A DNA stretch of 7,978 nt from assembly GCA_902461025.1 (NCBI GenBank), contig CABPWC010000074.1:1-7978 (forward strand), given 5' to 3'. This DNA is from an uncultured Streptococcus sp. GTDB taxonomy: Bacteria; Bacillota; Bacilli; Lactobacillales; Streptococcaceae. The position numbers were made by a program, and so were the translations under genes. The first letter of the stretch is position 1, and each line of letters begins with the position of its first letter. The notes beneath the pieces were generated by a model, which was given only the letters and a program-made list of their open reading frames with translations, was not told the origin of the DNA and did not search any database. Positions 1-6,051 of this stretch are shown here, one piece after another.

Positions 1-17
1 AAAGATAGGAAGTAAAA

Positions 18-1418
18 ATGACAGTTATTGATTTTACAGCAGAAGTAGAAAAACGCAAAGAAGACCTTTTGGCTGACTTGTTTAGCCTTTTGGAAATCAA
101 CTCAGAACGCGATGACAGCAAGGCAGATGCTCAGCATCCATTTGGACCTGGTCCAGTAAAAGCTTTGGAGAAATTCCTTGAAATCGCAGACCGTGATGGT
201 TATCCAACAAAAAATGTCGACAACTATGCAGGACATTTTGAGTTTGGTGAAGGTAAGGAAGTTCTTGGAATCTTTGCCCACATGGACGTAGTACCAGCAG
301 GTAGCGGTTGGGACACTGATCCTTACACTCCAACTATCAAAGATGGCCGTCTCTATGCGCGTGGTGCTTCTGATGATAAGGGACCAACTACAGCATGTTA
401 CTATGGTTTGAAAATCATTAAGGAGCTTGGACTTCCAACTTCTAAGAAAGTTCGCTTTATTGTCGGAACTGATGAAGAATCAGGTTGGGCTGACATGGAC
501 TACTATTTTGACCATGTAGGACTTGCGAAGCCAGACTTTGGTTTCTCTCCAGATGCTGAATTCCCAATTATCAATGGTGAAAAAGGAAATATCACAGAAT
601 ATCTCCATTTTGCCGGTGACAACAAGGGGGTAGCTCGTCTTCACAGCTTCACAGGTGGTTTGCGTGAAAATATGGTTCCTGAGTCAGCAACAGCAGTCGT
701 TTCAGGTGACTTGGCTGACTTGCAAGCGAAACTAGATGCCTTTGTTGCAGAGCACAAACTTAGAGGAGAAATCCAAGAAGAAAACGGTCAGTACAAGGTA
801 ACTGTAATTGGTAAATCTGCCCACGGTGCTATGCCTGCTTCAGGTGTCAATGGTGCGACTTATCTTGCTCTCTTCCTTAGCCAGTTTGCATTTGAAGGAC
901 CTGCAAAAGACTACCTTGACATTGCTGGTAAGATTCTCTTGAATGACCATGAAGGCAAAAACTTGAAAGTGGCTCATGTGGATGAAAAGATGGGTGCCCT
1001 TTCTATGAATGCTGGTGTCTTCCGCTTTGATGAAACAAGTGCTGACAATACCATTGCCCTTAACTTCCGTTATCCAAAAGGAACAAGTCCAGAGCAAATC
1101 AAGTCAGTTCTTGAAAACTTGCCAGTTACTTCAGTTAGCTTGTCAGAACACGGACATACACCTCACTACGTACCAATGGAAGATCCACTTGTACAAACCT
1201 TGTTGAGCGTGTATGAAAAACAAACAGGTCTTCAAGGGCATGAACAAGTCATCGGGGGCGGAACCTTTGGTCGTCTCTTGGAACGTGGTGTAGCCTATGG
1301 AGCTATGTTCCCAGACTCTATCGATACTATGCACCAAGCCAATGAATTTATCGCTTTGGACGATCTCTTCCGTGCAGCAGCCATCTATGCTGAAGCTATT
1401 TACGAATTGATCAAATAA
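18..1418 (+). CDS. pepV: PepV dipeptidase (M20 family zinc metallopeptidase)
   Basis: Cytosolic dinuclear-zinc dipeptidase that releases amino acids from imported or internally generated dipeptides. The 466-residue length fits PepV (about 470). Visible M20 signatures are AHMDVVPAG (His88, Asp90), GASDDKG (Asp119 in the D-x-K-G metal-bridging position), TDEESG (Glu153 as catalytic base, Glu154 as ligand), SPDAEFP (Asp179) and the C-terminal DTMHQANE (His439). These sit at nearly the same numbers as the residues I recall from Lactobacillus PepV, so all metal and catalytic positions appear intact. The lid/dimerisation domain should occupy roughly residues 190-380. The start at 18 is preceded by AGGAAG at 7-12, a good ribosome binding site. 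Its promoter lies outside the window. It is followed by a terminator at 1425-1458. Assignment to PepV rather than another M20 peptidase is firm. Confidence 0.95.
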   Translation: MTVIDFTAEVEKRKEDLLADLFSLLEINSERDDSKADAQHPFGPGPVKALEKFLEIADRDGYPTKNVDNYAGHFEFGEGKEVLGIFAHMDVVPAGSGWDTDPYTPTIKDGRLYARGASDDKGPTTACYYGLKIIKELGLPTSKKVRFIVGTDEESGWADMDYYFDHVGLAKPDFGFSPDAEFPIINGEKGNITEYLHFAGDNKGVARLHSFTGGLRENMVPESATAVVSGDLADLQAKLDAFVAEHKLRGEIQEENGQYKVTVIGKSAHGAMPASGVNGATYLALFLSQFAFEGPAKDYLDIAGKILLNDHEGKNLKVAHVDEKMGALSMNAGVFRFDETSADNTIALNFRYPKGTSPEQIKSVLENLPVTSVSLSEHGHTPHYVPMEDPLVQTLLSVYEKQTGLQGHEQVIGGGTFGRLLERGVAYGAMFPDSIDTMHQANEFIALDDLFRAAAIYAEAIYELIK

Positions 1419-1427
1419 TGCTATAGA
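1399..1427 (+). promoter_or_regulatory. candidate extended -10 promoter for the UDG-fold/rhodanese pair
   Basis: A TGC-TATAGA extended -10 element (1419-1427) lies 17 nt after a weak -35, TTTACG (1399-1404, four of six consensus bases). It overlaps the end of pepV and the 5' arm of the terminator that follows. Predicted transcription start is about 1433-1434, giving a leader of about 38 nt with GGAGGG at 1459-1464. This is inference from motif and spacing only. Confidence 0.45.
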
Positions 1428-1458
1428 AGTCTGAGATTGTATGCTTGGACTTCTTTTT
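1425..1458 (+). terminator. intrinsic terminator after pepV
   Basis: AGAAGTC (1425-1431) pairs perfectly with GACTTCT (1448-1454). The stem extends inward through two G-U pairs, an A-U and a C-G (1432-1435 with 1444-1447), leaving an 8-nt loop and ending in five T (1454-1458). The T-run is short, so termination may be partial. The hairpin runs directly into the ribosome binding site of the next gene. Confidence 0.65.
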
Positions 1459-1471
1459 GGAGGGAAAACAG

Positions 1472-2062
1472 ATGTCTCAAATCGAAAGAATTAAGAAAGC
1501 CATCATAGCGGATCCACAAAATGCCAGTTATACCGAGAAAGGTATTGAACCTCTATTTGCAGCCCCAAAGACAGCTCGTATCAATATCATTGGACAAGCA
1601 CCTGGACTCAAAACCCAAGAAGCAGGACTTTACTGGAAGGATAAAAGTGGCGATCGCCTGCGAGATTGGTTGGGTGTGGATGAGGATACCTTTTACAATT
1701 CAGGTTATTTTGCAGTCATGCCCATGGATTTCTACTTTCCAGGACATGGGAAATCCGGTGACTTACCACCTAGACCTGGTTTTGCAGAAAAGTGGCACCC
1801 TAAAATTTTGAAAGAATTACCAGATATTCAGTTGACACTTTTGATTGGGCAGTATGCTCAGGCTTACTATCTGCATGAGAAAGTCAGTGGAAAGGTAACA
1901 GATCGTGTCCATCGATATAAAGAGTATTTGCCAGATTATTTCCCTCTGGTACACCCATCACCTCGTAACCAAATCTGGATGAAGAAAAATCCGTGGTTTG
2001 AGGAAGAAGTCTTACCTGACTTGAAAGCTAGAATTCAAAAAATTCTCGGAGATGAAAAATGA
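1472..2062 (+). CDS. uracil-DNA glycosylase-fold protein, subfamily unknown
   Basis: A 196-residue protein of the uracil-DNA glycosylase superfamily, presumably cytosolic and acting on DNA bases; its actual substrate is unknown. Motif A is INIIGQAPG (residues 37-45) and motif B is HPSPRN (161-166), the usual two ends of the UDG active site. Between them lie YWKDKSGDRLRDWLG (54-68) and the MPMDFYFPG segment (84-91). There are no cysteines, so it cannot hold the 4Fe-4S cluster of family 4 and 5 enzymes, and GQAPG lacks the acidic residue of GQDPY or GEAPG. The start is ATG 1472, with GGAGGG at 1459-1464 seven nucleotides upstream; an upstream in-frame TTG at 1445 lies inside the terminator hairpin and is rejected. 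The stop overlaps the next start (ATGA, 2059-2062), so translation of the pair is probably coupled. The superfamily is reasonably sure; glycosylase activity is not. Confidence 0.8.
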   Translation: MSQIERIKKAIIADPQNASYTEKGIEPLFAAPKTARINIIGQAPGLKTQEAGLYWKDKSGDRLRDWLGVDEDTFYNSGYFAVMPMDFYFPGHGKSGDLPPRPGFAEKWHPKILKELPDIQLTLLIGQYAQAYYLHEKVSGKVTDRVHRYKEYLPDYFPLVHPSPRNQIWMKKNPWFEEEVLPDLKARIQKILGDEK

Positions 2063-2340
2063 AAGAAATTACTTTTAATGATTTTTACCAACTATACCAG
2101 AAAGAGTCGCTTTCTGTATTGGATGTGAGAGAAGTAGAGGAATTTGAGGTTCTTCATTTAGAAGGCGCTCGTAATTTCCCTCTCAGCCAACTAGCTGATA
2201 CTTATAAACAACTAGACAAGGATAACCTTTACTACGTGATTTGTAAATCAGGAATGCGTTCAGCACGCGCTTGTCAATTTTTAGCAGAACAAGGCTATGA
2301 GGTTATCAATGTCCAAGGTGGCATGGATGCCTTAGAATAA
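2059..2340 (+). CDS. single-domain rhodanese-like protein
   Basis: A 93-residue stand-alone rhodanese domain, of a size typical for single-domain cytosolic sulfurtransferases related to GlpE and PspE. LDVREVEEF (residues 21-29) is the CH2A-type motif, and the active-site loop is CKSGMRS (62-68), with Cys62 as the persulfide-carrying nucleophile. GGMDAL near the end is the usual C-terminal motif. There is no signal peptide or membrane segment. The start overlaps the stop of the UDG-fold gene by four bases, and GGAG at 2048-2051 is its ribosome binding site. The sulfur acceptor cannot be told from the sequence. The upstream partner has no cysteine, so it is not an obvious persulfide target. A strong terminator follows. 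Confidence 0.9.
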   Translation: MKEITFNDFYQLYQKESLSVLDVREVEEFEVLHLEGARNFPLSQLADTYKQLDKDNLYYVICKSGMRSARACQFLAEQGYEVINVQGGMDALE

Positions 2341-2349
2341 GAAAAATTT

Positions 2350-2394
2350 CCTTCGAGACCTTTACAAATGAGAAAGGAATCGAAGGATTTTTTT
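2350..2394 (+). terminator. intrinsic terminator after the rhodanese gene
   Basis: CCTTCGA (2350-2356) pairs with TCGAAGG (2380-2386). After a 2x2 internal loop, CCTTT (2359-2363) pairs with AAAGG (2373-2377) across a 9-nt loop. Seven T follow at 2388-2394. This is a convincing terminator that separates the unit from brnQ. Confidence 0.88.
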
Positions 2395-2399
2395 GTACT

Positions 2400-2414
2400 A
2401 AAATTCCGAAAATT
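2400..2414 (+). promoter_or_regulatory. candidate CodY box upstream of brnQ
   Basis: The 15-mer AAAATTCCGAAAATT matches the CodY consensus AATTTTCWGAAAATT at 12 of 15 positions, with the right half GAAAATT perfect. It lies about 50 nt upstream of the brnQ -10. CodY senses branched-chain amino acids and controls their uptake genes in many Firmicutes, which fits the function of brnQ. AT-rich intergenic DNA gives such matches by chance fairly often. Confidence 0.4.
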
Positions 2415-2463
2415 GAAAACATTTTAGAATTATTTCGAGATAGCCTTTTCAAGCCTTTAAACA

Positions 2464-2472
2464 TGTTATACT
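2464..2472 (+). promoter_or_regulatory. brnQ: extended -10 promoter of brnQ
   Basis: TGT-TATACT is an extended -10 element with one mismatch in the hexamer. No good -35 stands at 16-18 nt; the extended TG may compensate. Predicted start is about 2478-2479, giving a leader of about 26 nt with AAGGAGAG at 2494-2501. An 8-bp palindrome, AACATGTT (2460-2467), overlaps the element. Confidence 0.6.
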
Positions 2473-2504
2473 AAGAAAGTATTTTAATTTTATAAGGAGA
2501 GTTT

Positions 2505-3830
2505 ATGGCTAAAAAAGGTGCTTTAACAGGATTACTCCTGTTTGGAATATTTTTTGGAGCAGGTAACTTGATTTTCCCTCCAACTCTGGGTGCACAGTCT
2601 GGAGATAACTTCCTCCCTGCCATTGCAGGTTTTGTATTTTCGGGTGTCGGGATTGCCGTCTTAACCTTGATTATCGGGACCCTGAATCCAAAGGGTTATA
2701 TCTATGAAATTTCTAAGAAAATTTCCCCATGGTTTGCGACAGTTTATCTAGCAGCCTTGTACTTGTCGATTGGTCCATTCTTTGCGATTCCGCGTACAGC
2801 AACAACATCGTTTGAAGTTGGGATTAGTCCACTTTTGGATCAAGCAGATAAAAGTCTAGGTTTGATAATTTTTACGGTTCTTTACTTTGTTGCAGCCTAT
2901 CTCATTTCGCTGAATCCTTCAAAGATTTTGGATCGTATCGGTCGTGTCTTGACGCCAGTTTTTGCCCTCTTAATCGTTGTTCTCGTCATCCTTGGGGCCT
3001 TTAAATATGGTGGAAATGCACCACAAGCGGCTTCAGGAGCTTATCAGGCTTCAGCATTTGGAGCAGGATTCCTTGAAGGATATAACACTCTAGATGCTCT
3101 TGCTTCTGTTGCCTTCAGTGTAATCGCGGTTCAAACCATGAAACAACTTGGATTTTCAAGTAAAAAAGAGTATATTTCAACTATTTGGGTAGTCGGAATT
3201 GTCGTTGCAATTGGATTTAGTGCCCTTTACATCGGCTTAGGTTTCCTTGGAAATCACTTCCCAGTAACAGAAGAAGCGATGAAGAGTGGAACTCCAGGAG
3301 TTTATATCTTGTCGCAAGCGACCCAAGAAATCTTTGGTTCTACTGCTCAGATTTTTCTTGCAGCTATGGTAACCGTTACTTGTTTTACAACGACTGTAGG
3401 GTTGATTGTATCGACTGCTGAGTTCTTTAATGGACGCTTCCCACAAATCAGCTATAAAGTTTATGCGACCGTCTTTACCTTGATTGGTTTTGCCATCGCA
3501 AATCTTGGTTTGAGTGCCATTATCAAGTACTCTGTTCCTGTTCTTGTTGTCTTATATCCTATCACGATGGCCATTGTCATGATTGTGATTGTGAACAAGT
3601 TTTTCGCTCTTTCTAAACCAGGCATGCAACTAACTGTTGCTATTGTTACAGCTATTGCCATTGCAAGCGTTTTAGGATCTACATTTAAGATTGAGGTCCT
3701 TGCAAACATCGTGAACATTTTGCCATTTGCTAAGGCTTCATTGCCGTGGTTAGTGCCAGCGATTGTTGGAATCTTACTATCTCTTGTTCTTCCAAATAAG
3801 CAAAAGAGTGAACCTTTTGAGATGGAATAA
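2505..3830 (+). CDS. brnQ: branched-chain amino acid carrier BrnQ
   Basis: Integral membrane carrier of the LIVCS family (TC 2.A.26) that imports leucine, isoleucine and valine by cation symport. The 441-residue length fits the family. The N-terminal segment with FGIFFGAGNLIFPP (residues 13-26) is the family hallmark, followed by about 12 hydrophobic segments: roughly 6-24, 37-60, 77-95, 118-136, 149-167, 195-212, 226-249, 281-303, 318-338, 342-365, 376-392 and 412-430. The C-terminal tail is short and charged. The start at 2505 follows AAGGAGAG (2494-2501). It is monocistronic: it has its own promoter, a terminator before it and a bidirectional terminator after it. A CodY-like box upstream suggests repression when branched-chain amino acids are plentiful. 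Substrate preference among the three amino acids cannot be read from the sequence. Confidence 0.95.
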   Translation: MAKKGALTGLLLFGIFFGAGNLIFPPTLGAQSGDNFLPAIAGFVFSGVGIAVLTLIIGTLNPKGYIYEISKKISPWFATVYLAALYLSIGPFFAIPRTATTSFEVGISPLLDQADKSLGLIIFTVLYFVAAYLISLNPSKILDRIGRVLTPVFALLIVVLVILGAFKYGGNAPQAASGAYQASAFGAGFLEGYNTLDALASVAFSVIAVQTMKQLGFSSKKEYISTIWVVGIVVAIGFSALYIGLGFLGNHFPVTEEAMKSGTPGVYILSQATQEIFGSTAQIFLAAMVTVTCFTTTVGLIVSTAEFFNGRFPQISYKVYATVFTLIGFAIANLGLSAIIKYSVPVLVVLYPITMAIVMIVIVNKFFALSKPGMQLTVAIVTAIAIASVLGSTFKIEVLANIVNILPFAKASLPWLVPAIVGILLSLVLPNKQKSEPFEME

Positions 3831-3859
3831 AAAAACCTTGGCTTATGCCAAGGTTTTTT
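3830..3859. terminator. bidirectional intrinsic terminator between brnQ and the lipoprotein gene
   Basis: CCTTGGC (3836-3842) and GCCAAGG (3847-3853) form a perfect 7-bp stem with a TTAT loop, flanked by A6 (3830-3835) and T6 (3854-3859). A U-run therefore follows the hairpin on either strand. It sits between two convergent genes, with only 9 nt left before the end of the minus-strand gene. Confidence 0.92.
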
Positions 3860-3868
3860 CAATTCCTC

Positions 3869-4405
3869 TTAGTTCGTTTGTTCTTTATAACCATGTTCTG
3901 TTAACATTTTCTTAGAGGCTTTAAAACTTACATTTTTTCCAACGCCTGAGTATTCTTCTGGTAAAGCTTTTCTAAGTTCGTCTATACTTGCAACTGAAAG
4001 GTCGATTTCAAGGTCTTGAACGACTTTACCGTCTTTAATCTCGACTGATAAAGTAACACCTTTGAGTCCTTTGTATCCTTTGTAGGTTTCTTCAATTAGG
4101 TTTTTTAAATCATCTGCATTATTGTTTAGGGCTTCAGGATCAGCAACGTTATGAGCGGTTTGTTTCACAACGTTATCACCGTCAACTGTATAGGTCAATG
4201 TTGACTGGATGCCTGGCTGAGAGTCATTTACAAAAGTAACAGTTTTTAGTTCGGATTTCTTTTCAGTTGTTTCAGCTTCAGTATTTTTTACCTCAGTTGT
4301 CTCTGCTTTTGAAGAGTTCGAAGTTGTTGATGCTTGTTTTGAACATCCCAACAAGAATGCCAACGGTAAGGCTAAGAGAAGTGTCGTTTTAAAATATTTG
4401 TTCAT
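3869..4405 (-). CDS. DUF1307-type lipoprotein, function unknown
   Basis: A 178-residue predicted lipoprotein anchored on the outer face of the membrane. The signal peptide runs over residues 1-20, ending in the lipobox LLGC with lipidated Cys21. A Ser/Thr/Glu/Lys-rich linker (22-53) is followed by one folded domain (about 54-174) with the TYTVDGDNVVKQ and YKGLKGVTLSVEI patterns of the DUF1307/YehR family. No enzymatic motif is visible and the family has no settled function. The start chosen is the ATG at 4405-4403, because AAAGGAA (complement of 4411-4417) lies five bases before it. Upstream in-frame ATGs, the first at 4423, lie before that site and would put extra charged residues ahead of the signal peptide. 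It has its own promoter at 4438-4466 and converges on brnQ. Confidence 0.85.
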   Translation of the reverse strand: MNKYFKTTLLLALPLAFLLGCSKQASTTSNSSKAETTEVKNTEAETTEKKSELKTVTFVNDSQPGIQSTLTYTVDGDNVVKQTAHNVADPEALNNNADDLKNLIEETYKGYKGLKGVTLSVEIKDGKVVQDLEIDLSVASIDELRKALPEEYSGVGKNVSFKASKKMLTEHGYKEQTN

Positions 4406-4437
4406 ATTATTTCCTTTCATCATAAGAACTTTTTTTC

Positions 4438-4466
4438 ATTATACCATAAAATACTTTTGCAATCAA
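4438..4466 (-). promoter_or_regulatory. promoter of the DUF1307 lipoprotein gene
   Basis: Read on the minus strand, TTGATT (-35, 4466-4461) is separated by exactly 17 nt from a perfect TATAAT (-10, 4443-4438), which is also preceded by TGG (extended -10). Predicted start is about 4431, leaving a leader of about 26 nt. This is the strongest-looking promoter in the divergent region. Confidence 0.8.
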
Positions 4467-4471
4467 AGTAT
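4451..4471. repeat. perfect inverted repeat between divergent promoters, candidate operator
   Basis: ATACTTT (4451-4457) and AAAGTAT (4465-4471) are perfect inverted copies around a 7-nt spacer. The dyad covers the -35 hexamer and the upstream part of the spacer of the minus-strand lipoprotein promoter. A second plus-strand TATAAT (4469-4474) overlaps its right arm. There is no T-run, so it is not a terminator. A dimeric regulator site is the natural reading; no known regulator is recognised. Confidence 0.45.
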
Positions 4472-4510
4472 AATCGTTTTTCCTTTTTGCACATACTAAA
4501 ATGGGAAAAG

Positions 4511-4519
4511 TGATATAAT
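4511..4519 (+). promoter_or_regulatory. extended -10 promoter of the M42-HIT-ldcB operon
   Basis: TGA-TATAAT is a perfect extended -10 element. No -35 is seen at 16-18 nt; the nearest TTGCAC (4487-4492) is 21 nt away. The start is predicted near 4526, leaving a leader of only about 13 nt that is almost entirely ribosome binding site. Confidence 0.7.
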
Positions 4520-4538
4520 GGTAGCAAGAGGTGAAGAA

Positions 4539-5576
4539 ATGAATCAAACTGTAGAATATATTAAAGAACTAACTGCTATCGCATCCCCAACTGGTTTCAC
4601 ACGTGAAATTACGAATTATTTAGTTGAGACTCTTGAAAGACTAGGTTATCAACCAATTCGCACTGCTAAAGGTGGTGTTAATGTCACTGTTAAAGGTAAA
4701 AATGATGACAAACAACGTTATGTAACTGCCCATGTGGATACCTTGGGGGCTATTGTTCGTGCTGTTAAACCAGACGGTCGTCTCAAAATGGACCGTATCG
4801 GTGGCTATCCTTGGAATATGATTGAAGGAGAAAACTGTACGGTTCATGTAGCAAGTACAGGGAAAACTGTTTCAGGTACCATCTTGATCCACCAGACTTC
4901 TTGCCATGTCTACAAGGACGCTGGAACTGCTGAACGTACGCAAGACAATATGGAAGTTCGTTTGGATGAAAAAGTGACCAATGAAAAAGAAACACGCGCA
5001 CTTGGTATTGAGGTTGGTGACTTTATCAGCTTTGATCCACGAACTGTCGTAACTGAGACAGGATTTATCAAATCGCGTCATTTGGATGATAAGGTCAGTG
5101 CAGCTATCCTTCTCAATCTCCTTAAGGTCTACAAAGAAGAAGGAGTTGAACTTCCTGTCACTACACATTTTGCTTTTTCAGTCTTTGAAGAAGTGGGGCA
5201 TGGTGCTAACTCAAGTATCCCTAGTCAAGTTGTCGAATATCTAGCAGTAGATATGGGAGCGATGGGAGATGATCAGCAGACAGACGAGTACACAGTCTCT
5301 ATCTGTGTCAAAGATGCTTCAGGTCCTTACCACTATGAATTCCGTCAACATCTGGTTGCTCTAGCAAAAGACCAAGACATTCCATTTAAATTAGATATCT
5401 ATCCATTTTACGGTTCGGATGCTTCTGCAGCTATGTCAGCTGGAGCAGAGGTCAAACACGCCCTCCTCGGTGCTGGGATTGAATCTAGCCATTCATACGA
5501 ACGCACCCATGTCGATTCTGTCGTAGCAACTGAGCGTATGGTGGACGCTTATCTTAAGAGTGAGTTGGTGGACTAG
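4539..5576 (+). CDS. M42 family metalloaminopeptidase (glutamyl aminopeptidase-like)
   Basis: A 345-residue cytosolic, cobalt- or zinc-dependent aminopeptidase of family M42 (TET peptidases, PepA/FrvX/YsdC group), which trims N-terminal residues from peptides as large dodecamers. Ligand and catalytic residues are in place: AHVDT (His65, Asp67), RHLDDK (Asp183 as bridging ligand), FEEVGHG (Glu217 base, Glu218 ligand), AVDMG (Asp238) and SSHSYERTH (His318). The insert of about 75-175 matches the PDZ-like oligomerisation domain. The ATG at 4539 is preferred, with AGAGGTGAAG at 4527-4536 as ribosome binding site; the in-frame ATG at 4518 shares bases with the TATAAT box and would lie upstream of the predicted transcript. 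It is the first gene of a three-gene operon, its stop one base before the HIT start. Substrate specificity is not readable from sequence, and other M42 paralogues are known in streptococci, so no symbol is given. Confidence 0.9.
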   Translation: MNQTVEYIKELTAIASPTGFTREITNYLVETLERLGYQPIRTAKGGVNVTVKGKNDDKQRYVTAHVDTLGAIVRAVKPDGRLKMDRIGGYPWNMIEGENCTVHVASTGKTVSGTILIHQTSCHVYKDAGTAERTQDNMEVRLDEKVTNEKETRALGIEVGDFISFDPRTVVTETGFIKSRHLDDKVSAAILLNLLKVYKEEGVELPVTTHFAFSVFEEVGHGANSSIPSQVVEYLAVDMGAMGDDQQTDEYTVSICVKDASGPYHYEFRQHLVALAKDQDIPFKLDIYPFYGSDASAAMSAGAEVKHALLGAGIESSHSYERTHVDSVVATERMVDAYLKSELVD

Positions 5577-5577
5577 G

Positions 5578-6048
5578 ATGTGCCTAATTTGTCAACGAAT
5601 TGAATTGATTAAGGCAGGGGAAAATCCCTACTTTGTGAGGGAGTTGGAAACTGGCTATGTTGTCATTGGTGATCATCAGTATTTTGAAGGTTACACTCTT
5701 TTCTTAGCCAAAGAACATGTCACAGAACTACACCAACTACATCCAAGAGTTAAACTCCGCTTTTTAGAGGAAATGAGTCTGGTTCAGGAAGCTGTCTCTA
5801 AAGCTTTTTCAGCTCAAAAGATGAATGTAGAGTTGTTGGGAAATGGAGATGCCCATGTCCACTGGCATATTTTTCCGAGACGAGCGGGCGATATGAAGGG
5901 ACACGGTCTTAATGATCGTGGTCCAGTTTGGTGGGTTCCATGGGAAGAAATGGTTGCTGAAGAATATCAGGTTAAGGGAAGTAAATTAGAAGGTTTGATT
6001 GCTACCTTATCTGATACTTTAGACCAAATGATAGAGATGAAAGGATAA
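5578..6048 (+). CDS. HIT family nucleotide-binding protein
   Basis: A 156-residue cytosolic histidine-triad protein. The signature HVHWHIF (residues 93-99) holds the three histidines His93, His95 and His97; by family precedent the middle one is the nucleophile in hydrolysis or transfer of nucleoside phosphates, such as diadenosine polyphosphates. An N-terminal CxxC (Cys2, Cys5) resembles the zinc-binding pair seen in several HIT proteins. NGDAHVHWH and the GHG segment (108-110) complete the pocket region. The ATG at 5578 begins one base after the M42 stop; GGTGGA at 5567-5572, inside the M42 gene, is a near-consensus ribosome binding site, so coupled translation is likely. An in-frame GTG at 5560 would only add six residues ahead of the CxxC start and is rejected. 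The tail after about residue 125 is longer than in minimal HIT proteins. Physiological substrate unknown. Confidence 0.9.
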   Translation: MCLICQRIELIKAGENPYFVRELETGYVVIGDHQYFEGYTLFLAKEHVTELHQLHPRVKLRFLEEMSLVQEAVSKAFSAQKMNVELLGNGDAHVHWHIFPRRAGDMKGHGLNDRGPVWWVPWEEMVAEEYQVKGSKLEGLIATLSDTLDQMIEMKG

Positions 6049-6051
6049 AGA

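Noticed and set aside
840..1097. Antisense and off-frame open frames within pepV, the M42 gene and ldcB (for example 840-1097, 4872-5168, 6298-6513).
   Set aside because: All overlap genes with intact catalytic motifs, lack ribosome binding sites and encode no recognisable domain.
1445..1471. Upstream TTG start for the UDG-fold gene.
   Set aside because: It falls inside the 3' half of the terminator hairpin, has no ribosome binding site, and the ATG at 1472 has an excellent one.
3461..3862. A 133-codon minus-strand open frame opposite the end of brnQ.
   Set aside because: It lies antisense to a well-supported transporter gene and its upper part runs through the bidirectional terminator. It has no ribosome binding site and its composition mirrors the hydrophobic codons of brnQ.
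4406..4423. Upstream ATG starts for the DUF1307 lipoprotein, the first at 4423.
   Set aside because: The AAAGGAA ribosome binding site lies between these ATGs and the one at 4405, and the shorter form gives a standard lipoprotein signal peptide.
4469..4474. A perfect plus-strand TATAAT as main promoter of the M42 operon.
   Set aside because: It has no TGn extension and no -35-like hexamer at 16-18 nt; the element at 4511-4519 is better. It is kept only as a remark under the inverted repeat.
5560..5577. Upstream GTG start for the HIT protein.
   Set aside because: It would overlap the M42 gene by 17 bases and add residues before the usual MCxxC beginning of this HIT type; ATG 5578 has a suitably spaced GGTGGA.
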